From contig JBAWYD010000075.1 of assembly GCA_037143735.1 (NCBI GenBank), positions 1-11,612 on the forward strand: a stretch of DNA of 11,612 nucleotides. Reading direction: 5' to 3'. Below, piece by piece: positions 6,880 to 11,612 of the stretch; the first letter of the stretch is position 1; every line of letters starts with the position of its first letter. The notes below the pieces were generated by a model. That model was not told the DNA's origin. It searched no databases and was given only the letters and a program-made list of their open reading frames with translations. Position numbers and translations under genes: made by a program. Source of the DNA: JAPLJQ01 sp037143735. GTDB lineage: Bacteria > Desulfobacterota > Syntrophia > Syntrophales > UBA2185.

Positions 6880-7614
6880 ATGGAAAGGATTATTGAAAAA
6901 ACACGCCGCATGTTTGCCCCCCGGAAGGGAAAGGAATGCCTGCCTGACTACATGATAGCAGAGATTCAGGGAATCATCAGGCATAACGGCAGCCCCGTTT
7001 CCTCATCGACCCCTCTTGATAAACTGGGCTTTGCAGTCATGGACGTGGAAACGACGGGTTTTAATTACAAAAAGGGAGACGAGATCATTGCCATCGGCGC
7101 GGTCATGATTGAAGACGGCGAAATAAAGAAGGGAAAGACGTTTCAGCAACTGGTTTATCCCAACCGCCAGGTGCCCGATCCGGTCTCTCGACTCACGGGG
7201 ATAGATGGGGACATGCTCGTCGGGCGCCTCAGTTTTTTTGGGGTGCTGCAACAATTTCTCGGTTTCATCGGCTGTAATATTATCATCGGTCACAACATCC
7301 CTTTTGATCTTGGCTTCATCAACCCCAAGCTAAAAAAATATTGTCGTACGGAGATAAAAAATCGAGCTATTGATACCCTCGTCATTGCCCGATCCCTTGA
7401 CCTCCCTTCCAAAAGCGTTTCTTTGGATAACCTGCTTGATTTTTACGGGATTGAACCTGTCGGACGACATTCCGCTCTGGGAGACGCCTTTTTAACGGCG
7501 GAGCTTTTCATCCGTTTGGCGGCGGCATTGAAAGACCGTCATATCCATACCCTGGCCGAGTTGGACCATCTTATAAAACAACACGCCCGTTTGGGGGATA
7601 ACAAGATTTTCTAA
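6880..7614 (+). CDS. DnaQ-like DEDDh 3'-5' exonuclease
   Basis: Predicted metal-dependent 3'-5' exonuclease of the DNA polymerase III epsilon-like superfamily (244 residues). All catalytic motifs are present: Exo I VMDVETTG with Asp55 and Glu57, Exo II GHNIPFDLGF with Asp143, and Exo III RHSALGDA with His197 and Asp202, which makes it the DEDDh type. A basic N-terminal stretch of about 50 residues precedes the nuclease domain. The LTGID element (105-109) is typical of epsilon and its relatives. There is no clear polymerase-interaction domain or fused helicase, so it is not obviously the replicative proofreading subunit. The start lies six bases after the stop of the cNMP/CBS/DUF294 gene with no good ribosome binding site, suggesting coupled translation and a joint function. 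The substrate (DNA, RNA or a nucleotide second messenger) cannot be told from sequence. Confidence 0.92.
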   Translation: MERIIEKTRRMFAPRKGKECLPDYMIAEIQGIIRHNGSPVSSSTPLDKLGFAVMDVETTGFNYKKGDEIIAIGAVMIEDGEIKKGKTFQQLVYPNRQVPDPVSRLTGIDGDMLVGRLSFFGVLQQFLGFIGCNIIIGHNIPFDLGFINPKLKKYCRTEIKNRAIDTLVIARSLDLPSKSVSLDNLLDFYGIEPVGRHSALGDAFLTAELFIRLAAALKDRHIHTLAELDHLIKQHARLGDNKIF

Positions 7615-7703
7615 AAGGATGCCCGCTTCTTTTGCCGGCATGTCGGAGGGCCGTCGGTAAGGATAACGGAGCCGTCCCTGTCAACAAACTCATACCCCCC
7701 CCC

Positions 7704-7731
7704 TTGACGAGGATTTGCTTTGAAAAATATT
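7704..7731 (+). promoter_or_regulatory. Candidate promoter for the J-domain gene, preceded by a C9 tract
   Basis: TTGACG (7704-7709) resembles a -35 box (five of six), followed after 16 bases by AATATT (7726-7731), a mediocre -10. A run of nine Cs (7695-7703) sits directly against the -35. An alternative pair is TTGAAA (7720-7725) with GTTAAT (7742-7747). Either would place the downstream hairpin and palindromes in the transcribed leader or at the initiation region. Confidence 0.35.
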
Positions 7732-7766
7732 CCAAATCTGTGTTAATGTCAACAGCATTTGTGGAT

Positions 7767-7805
7767 GTTTCCCGTTCGCAAAGCGTAGCTTTCCGAACGG
7801 GAAGC
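7767..7805 (+). repeat. Long imperfect palindrome / RNA hairpin
   Basis: The arms GTTTCCCGTTCG (7767-7778) and CGAACGGGAAGC (7794-7805) pair over twelve positions, ten of them an unbroken Watson-Crick run (7769-7778 with 7794-7803). After one C-C mismatch the inner arms AAAGC (7780-7784) and GCTTT (7788-7792) add five pairs around a GTA loop. No T-tract follows, so it is not a typical intrinsic terminator. It may be a leader structure, a protein-binding site or a dispersed palindromic element. Confidence 0.65.
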
Positions 7806-7812
7806 TGTTTAT

Positions 7813-7837
7813 TGAGAAACGTTTCTCATATATGAGA
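7813..7837 (+). promoter_or_regulatory. Two overlapping perfect palindromes, possible operator or RNA switch
   Basis: TGAGAAACGTTTCTCA (7813-7828) is a perfect 16-base palindrome with a central CG, the style of LacI-family operators. It shares TCTCA with a second perfect palindrome, TCTCATATATGAGA (7824-7837). In RNA the two stems exclude each other, and the second would include part of the purine-rich GAGAGG (7834-7839), the only Shine-Dalgarno-like sequence before the gene at 7857. The symmetry is directly visible; the function is inference. Confidence 0.5.
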
Positions 7838-7856
7838 GGATAAAGCGCATTTCATC

Positions 7857-8618
7857 ATGAAGCAGTTGTTTGTAAATAATTTTTCCGAACCCAATGGCGA
7901 CAAAAACAGGTGTCTGTCCTGCGGGACAACTGAAATTACCGGCAGGCGCAGGTATTGCTCCGTGGAATGCCGCAAGAGGCTTCACTATAATCTTGAGGTG
8001 AGAACGGGGCTCGTCATAGCGTTAAATGCGAGATATGCCACCTTCTATTTTTCAGAGGATATCATTGTCATGGACATGCTCCCATATGGTTCTTGCGACA
8101 TATACAGCTTTTCTTATCCCCGTTCCCCGGGCAAAAAACCCGCTGAAGATTTCTGCCGCATGGCCGATCTGCTGGGAGACCTGTGGTGGGCCGAAAGAAG
8201 GCGGACAAACAAGAGATACATCGCCTCCCATTATGTTCTCGAGCAGGCTTTCCGAAACAGAGTCCCGATCGTGTCGGTGAAACCCGTTATGGTTAAAGTT
8301 CCTTCCATCAGGAGGGGCTCTTTAACGGACCTTGAAATTGATAAATCCGTGTTGATATCTCCTGATTTACAGAAAATCGTAAAAAATGCATACAGGCGGC
8401 AGGCGAAGGAACACCACCCGGATATTGGGGGTAGCGCCATCAAATTCAGGAGAGTGTGCCAGGCTTATGAAGAATTGACAAACTGGTCAAAAAATCCCAC
8501 CTTCGCAAAACGGAGTGGATTCCCCGATAAATGGTTTTATGACGGGAATAAAAACCGTTGGATACAACCCCTTCCGTTGAGAAAAACGGAGGACAAGGCC
8601 TGTCTCAGACTCTCATAG
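7857..8618 (+). CDS. Zinc-finger and C-terminal J-domain protein
   Basis: Unusual 253-residue protein. The N-terminus has a four-cysteine zinc-binding motif, Cys19-x2-Cys22 and Cys34-x3-Cys38 (RYCSVECRKRLHYN resembles small treble-clef or zinc-ribbon fingers). A middle region of about 110 residues without recognised domain follows (YATFYFSEDIIVMDMLP, then a Trp-rich DLWWAERRR). A short J domain lies near the C-terminus, with LQKIVKNAYRRQAKEHHPD (171-189) carrying the essential HPD at 187-189 and CQAYEEL as helix III. A tail rich in aromatic residues (KWFYDGNKNRW, 225-235) ends the protein. The HPD motif predicts stimulation of a DnaK-type Hsp70, with the zinc finger and middle part choosing the client. 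It is not DnaJ itself: there is no Gly/Phe region, no four-repeat zinc domain and the J domain is at the wrong end. ATG 7857 is the only suitable start, although GAGAGG is about 17 bases upstream, an unusually long spacing. Confidence 0.82.
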   Translation: MKQLFVNNFSEPNGDKNRCLSCGTTEITGRRRYCSVECRKRLHYNLEVRTGLVIALNARYATFYFSEDIIVMDMLPYGSCDIYSFSYPRSPGKKPAEDFCRMADLLGDLWWAERRRTNKRYIASHYVLEQAFRNRVPIVSVKPVMVKVPSIRRGSLTDLEIDKSVLISPDLQKIVKNAYRRQAKEHHPDIGGSAIKFRRVCQAYEELTNWSKNPTFAKRSGFPDKWFYDGNKNRWIQPLPLRKTEDKACLRLS

Positions 8619-8788
8619 TGATTCGGCAAAGATGTGCGGCTGTGAAGAGATGAATGTGACGCTTTCTGCCCCCAAATCGGGGAAGAGATTTCAGGCAGCG
8701 AAGATATGATTAAATGTGCGGCGTGCAGGACGATCAGATCGGTTTTATGAGGGGTGGTACAAGTTGAGCTTCGTCGAGAGGAGGGATT
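8619..8788 (+). other. Intergenic region before the phosphofructokinase gene
   Basis: This 170-base gap contains a modest nested dyad (CTGCC 8666-8670 with GGCAG 8694-8698, and CCC/GGG inside), a short palindrome CGATC-A-GATCG (8731-8741), and a strong GAGGAGGG ribosome binding site just before the ATG at 8789. I see no convincing promoter, terminator T-tract or small gene in it. Confidence 0.4.
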
Positions 8789-9883
8789 ATGGAAAAGAGG
8801 ATGAGAATCGCCATTAATACCGGAGGTGGCGATGCGCCGGGCCTCAATGCGGTCATTGAAGCGGTAACCAAGGCCGCATACAACAGGAACTGGGAGGTCT
8901 ACGGAATAAAGAACAGTTATGGGGGCCTTCTGAATACGGACGATATCATGCGATTGACGCCGGAAAATGTAAGCCATATCTCCAGTATCGGGGGAACGAT
9001 CCTGGGGACGACAAACAGGGGAAATCCATTCCAGATGCCTGTTACCAACATGGCGGGAGAGACTGAAATACGCGACGTTTCGGATAAGGTTGTCGAAAAT
9101 TTCAGGCGCCTTCGTTTCGATTGCCTCATTGCCGTGGGCGGCGACGGCAGTCTGGAGATCGCCTATAACTTATACAAAAAGGGCATACCGGTAATCGGCG
9201 TACCGAAAACCATTGATAACGATATCCAGAAAACGGTCATTACCTTCGGTTTTGATACGGCGGTAAGTATTGCCACCGATGCCATCGACCGCCTTCACTC
9301 CACTGCGAAGTCTCATGATCGTGTCATGGTGGTTGAGGTGATGGGACGTCACGCGGGCTGGATCGCCCTTAACAGCGGTTTGTCCGGTTCCGCAGACGTC
9401 ATTCTCATCCCTGAGATTCCGTTCCATATAGGTAAGGTTTGCGATTATATCATGGAGCTGGAGTTACGGGGACAGCGCTATGCCATTGTCGTGGTTGCCG
9501 AGGGGGCTGCGCCCGCGGGAGGAAGTATGGTTGAAAAGGGTCAGGGAGAGATAGGGCGACAGCACATGGTCCTGGGAGGAATAGGCGAGTATCTGGCGAA
9601 GGAAATAGCAAAAAAAACGGGGAAAGACACGCGGTCTCTGGTTTTGGGTCATCTGCAGCGGGGCGGGTCTCCCACAACCTTCGACCGGCTGATCGCCCTT
9701 CGTTTCGGCGCCGCCGCGGTCCGCATGATTGAGGAAAAAAACTTCGGAACCATGGTTGCCCTTGATCCTCCCCACGTAAAGATGGTGCCTCTTGAGGAAG
9801 TCATCGGACATATCAAGAATGTTCCTGTTGATCATGATACCGTGAAGACTGCCAGAGAAATCGGCATATCCCTCGGGGATTGA
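8789..9883 (+). CDS. pfkA: 6-phosphofructokinase, group III, predicted ATP-dependent
   Basis: Catalyses phosphorylation of fructose 6-phosphate to fructose 1,6-bisphosphate in glycolysis (364 residues, normal for the short PFK family). Key motifs are TGGGDAPGLN (11-20), GGDGS (117-121), PKTIDND (139-145) with the catalytic Asp pair, and MGRHAGW (185-191) with the substrate-binding Arg. At the two phosphoryl-donor determinants (E. coli positions 104 and 124) it has Gly (in GGDGS) and Lys (in PKTIDND). Pyrophosphate-dependent enzymes typically have Asp and Lys, and E. coli PFK has Gly and Gly. Gly/Lys is the combination found in ATP-using group III enzymes, so ATP is the expected donor, though mixed or reversible PPi use cannot be excluded. 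A strong GAGGAGGG site precedes the ATG. The gene lies 25 bases before the L,D-transpeptidase gene and may be co-transcribed with it. Confidence 0.93.
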   Translation: MEKRMRIAINTGGGDAPGLNAVIEAVTKAAYNRNWEVYGIKNSYGGLLNTDDIMRLTPENVSHISSIGGTILGTTNRGNPFQMPVTNMAGETEIRDVSDKVVENFRRLRFDCLIAVGGDGSLEIAYNLYKKGIPVIGVPKTIDNDIQKTVITFGFDTAVSIATDAIDRLHSTAKSHDRVMVVEVMGRHAGWIALNSGLSGSADVILIPEIPFHIGKVCDYIMELELRGQRYAIVVVAEGAAPAGGSMVEKGQGEIGRQHMVLGGIGEYLAKEIAKKTGKDTRSLVLGHLQRGGSPTTFDRLIALRFGAAAVRMIEEKNFGTMVALDPPHVKMVPLEEVIGHIKNVPVDHDTVKTAREIGISLGD

Positions 9884-9884
9884 G

Positions 9885-9904
9885 TACATGTATGAGAACA
9901 TGTA
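9885..9904 (+). promoter_or_regulatory. Perfect inverted repeat just before the transpeptidase start
   Basis: TACATGT (9885-9891) and ACATGTA (9898-9904) form a perfect seven-base inverted repeat around ATGAGA, filling nearly the whole gap between the phosphofructokinase stop and the ATG at 9909. No Shine-Dalgarno sequence is visible in front of that ATG. The repeat could be an operator or an mRNA hairpin controlling initiation. Confidence 0.45.
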
Positions 9905-9908
9905 ACGT

Positions 9909-11594
9909 ATGAATAAGATTATTACAATCGCTATCGTCATTTATGGTGCTTTGCTGATTGCCTTCGTTGGAGTCACGGGTGGGGAAGTCCTGTCGGACGT
10001 GGTAAGCGGACAGATTCGCCAGCGTATGGAGATGGCGGAAATGTCATCGCGGGATGGCCGTGAAGAAAACCCCCTGTTCACATCGGCGCTGCTGCCTGAT
10101 TACTACCGGCAAAGGGACTTCCAACCCGCCTGGAGTACCGGCAACAGCCTGTCCCCCCGGGTAGAACTTTTTCTTGAGATTATCCAGAATGCCGGTTGCG
10201 AAGGGTTGAGGCCTCAAGACTATCGTCTTGATCGAATTGAGACCATCATGAATGCACATCGGGAGACCCTTGTCAGGATGGATCCCCTCGATTATGCAGC
10301 ATTAGCCGACCTTGATATTCTTCTCACGGATGCCTTTTTTCAGTATGCGTCTCACCTTGTTGACGGTCGGGTGGATCACCAGACCATCTACCCGGGGTGG
10401 GTCATCTACAGAAATTCTTCTGATCTGGCGGCAAACCTTCGGAATGCCCTTGATTCCGGGGATATTCAAGAAGCCCTGGCGGATTTGTCGCCCTCGTATC
10501 CCGGCTATGCAGGGTTGATAAATGAACTTGTCAGATATCAGGGTGTTGCGGCGCGTGGGGGCTGGCCTGTGATTCCCACGGGTCCGAAGCTGGGGAAGGG
10601 ATCCCATGACAGGCGTGTTATCGCATTGCGAAAGAGATTGATCGCCTCGGGCGATCTTGCCCTGACGGAAGAGGGCGAAAAGAGCGTGTACGACCATGCT
10701 CTGGAGGAGGCTGTCCGCAAGTTTCAGAAAAGACATGGGTTAACGGTCGATGGCAGGGTCGGAAAATCGACCTGTGCGGCGCTGAATGTTCCCGTGGAAA
10801 CACGCATACGCCAGATCGCCCTGAATATGGATCGTCTGCGTTGGCTGCCCGGTAATCCCGGAAGGCGTTATATTTTTGTTAATATTGCCGATTTCTCGCT
10901 TCAGATTGTTGAAAACGAACAGGTGGTCATGTCAATGAAAATTATCGTCGGGAAAACGGAACAGCGGAGCTGCGTTCTGAGCCGCAAGATGATCTATCTG
11001 GAACTTAACCCTGACTGGCGGATCCCGGACAGCATCGCCACGAAAGAGATATTGCCCCAGTTGAAAAAGAAACCGGAATACCTGGCTCAAAAGAAGATCA
11101 GGGTTTTCGGTGACTGGGGAAGTCGATCGAAGGAAATTGATCCCGCGACCGTGGATTGGTCTCGTGTCAGGGCGAGTAATTTCCCATACAAGCTCCGCCA
11201 GGACCCCGGCGTGTTAAATCCTCTTGGCCGGATAAAATTCATATTTCCCAACGAATGCGAGATATATCTGCATGATACGCCGACACGCCATCTTTTCGGC
11301 AGAACCCGGCGGGATTTCAGTCATGGATGTATCCGGATTGAAAAACCCCTTGACCTTGCCACGTACCTCCTGCAAGACAAGAATTCGTGGACGCGGAAGA
11401 AGATCATGGCTGAGATACGGAAAGAAAAAAGGCAGGTTGTCATGCTTCCCGATCCCATCGATGTGCATATCTACTACGGGACGGCGTGGGTTGATCAAGA
11501 GGGGATTCTTCAATCTCGGGACGACCTTTACCGCATCGATGAGATACCCTACGAAGTGGGCGCCTGCAGAGCCCATCCCGGCGGGAGGCAGTGA
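9909..11594 (+). CDS. L,D-transpeptidase, YcbB-like, with peptidoglycan-binding domain
   Basis: Periplasmic cell-wall enzyme predicted to make 3-3 (meso-DAP to meso-DAP) peptidoglycan cross-links or to attach proteins to peptidoglycan. The 561-residue protein starts with a hydrophobic segment (about 5-24) serving as signal peptide or anchor. A scaffold region follows (about 55-225) with the LFLEIIQNAGCEGLRPQDY pattern of the YcbB family. The peptidoglycan-binding domain comes next (about 235-295; RKFQKRHGLTVDGRVGKST). The YkuD catalytic domain (about 320-480) ends with HDTPTRHLF (455-463) and FSHGCIRIEKPLDLA (470-484), giving nucleophile Cys474, His472 and Arg476. NPDWRIP (367-373) is the usual family element, but the preceding segment reads RSCVLS where relatives commonly have a Thr-Pro pair. 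A tail of about 75 residues follows the catalytic site. No good ribosome binding site precedes ATG 9909, but the N-terminal hydrophobic segment supports this start. The family implies an outer-membrane-bearing, DAP-type cell wall. Confidence 0.92.
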   Translation: MNKIITIAIVIYGALLIAFVGVTGGEVLSDVVSGQIRQRMEMAEMSSRDGREENPLFTSALLPDYYRQRDFQPAWSTGNSLSPRVELFLEIIQNAGCEGLRPQDYRLDRIETIMNAHRETLVRMDPLDYAALADLDILLTDAFFQYASHLVDGRVDHQTIYPGWVIYRNSSDLAANLRNALDSGDIQEALADLSPSYPGYAGLINELVRYQGVAARGGWPVIPTGPKLGKGSHDRRVIALRKRLIASGDLALTEEGEKSVYDHALEEAVRKFQKRHGLTVDGRVGKSTCAALNVPVETRIRQIALNMDRLRWLPGNPGRRYIFVNIADFSLQIVENEQVVMSMKIIVGKTEQRSCVLSRKMIYLELNPDWRIPDSIATKEILPQLKKKPEYLAQKKIRVFGDWGSRSKEIDPATVDWSRVRASNFPYKLRQDPGVLNPLGRIKFIFPNECEIYLHDTPTRHLFGRTRRDFSHGCIRIEKPLDLATYLLQDKNSWTRKKIMAEIRKEKRQVVMLPDPIDVHIYYGTAWVDQEGILQSRDDLYRIDEIPYEVGACRAHPGGRQ

Positions 11595-11612
11595 GGAAGA
11601 TTCTGAAAATTA

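Larger units (their letters stand above)
7615..7856 (+). other. Structured intergenic region before the J-domain gene
   Basis: This 242-base gap holds, in order: a weak ATGCC/GGCAT dyad just after the exonuclease stop (7619-7641), a nine-base C homopolymer (7695-7703) abutting a candidate promoter, a long hairpin (7767-7805) and two overlapping perfect palindromes (7813-7837). The frame open from 7632 to 7835 has no ribosome binding site and no protein-like composition, and I regard it as non-coding. The density of dyad symmetry is higher than anywhere else in the window. Confidence 0.6.

Noticed and set aside
7740..7754. A - strand promoter (TTGACA on the reverse strand followed by a TATTTT-like -10)
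   Set aside because: There is no - strand gene downstream for it to drive, and the -10 match is poor.
7632..7835. Open frame of 67 codons between the exonuclease and the J-domain gene
   Set aside because: No ribosome binding site, low-complexity and cysteine/serine-rich composition, and it runs through a C9 tract, a promoter-like element, a hairpin and palindromes. It is best read as non-coding.
8666..8698. Stem-loop after the J-domain gene as an intrinsic terminator
   Set aside because: The dyad is short and interrupted, and no run of Ts follows it.
1..11612. Mobile elements, CRISPR arrays, rRNA or tRNA genes, origin of replication
   Set aside because: No transposase, integrase, spaced direct repeats, cloverleaf or DnaA-box cluster could be found by reading both strands.

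Overview
The window is a compact bacterial chromosomal segment of middling GC content. It carries ten complete protein genes, nine on the + strand and one small gene on the - strand. I see no rRNA, tRNA, CRISPR array, transposase or phage gene. The gene set (a butyryl-CoA-dehydrogenase-type flavoprotein, a split B12-dependent acyl-CoA mutase with a MeaB chaperone, a cNMP/CBS/DUF294 protein paired with a DnaQ-like exonuclease, a group III phosphofructokinase and a YcbB-like L,D-transpeptidase) suggests a Gram-negative anaerobe that oxidises or isomerises short-chain fatty acids. A deltaproteobacterial (Desulfobacterota) syntroph or sulfate reducer, perhaps Syntrophales-like, would fit. That placement is inferred from gene content and protein style, not from a marker gene.

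Layout. Positions 1-1182: acyl-CoA dehydrogenase. Positions 1261-1548 (- strand): an unrecognised 95-residue protein that converges on the dehydrogenase and diverges from the mutase. Positions 1549-1760: a divergent intergenic region with a candidate promoter and two hairpins in the mutase leader. Positions 1761-4845: a tight three-gene operon of mutase large subunit, B12-binding small subunit and MeaB-type GTPase (gaps of 27 and 4 bp). Positions 4948-7614: the cNMP/CBS/DUF294 protein and a DEDDh exonuclease, 6 bp apart. Positions 7615-7856: a structured intergenic region with a C9 tract, a candidate promoter, a long hairpin and two overlapping palindromes. Positions 7857-8618: an unusual zinc-finger plus J-domain protein. 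Positions 8789-11594: phosphofructokinase and L,D-transpeptidase.

The main biological point is the mutase operon. The large subunit would normally be labelled methylmalonyl-CoA mutase. However, at the two residues that recognise the methylmalonyl carboxylate (Tyr89 and Arg207 in Propionibacterium shermanii numbering, which coincides with the numbering here) it has Phe89 and Gln207. That is the isobutyryl-CoA mutase signature. I therefore infer a carboxylate-free branched/linear acyl-CoA isomerase such as isobutyryl-CoA to butyryl-CoA. The neighbouring dehydrogenase could feed its linear product into beta-oxidation. The GTPase that would service this mutase also departs from its family: its base-specificity motif reads NKAN instead of NKxD.

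Secondary points are the paired palindromes and hairpin in front of the J-domain gene, and an inverted repeat in place of a ribosome binding site in front of the transpeptidase gene.
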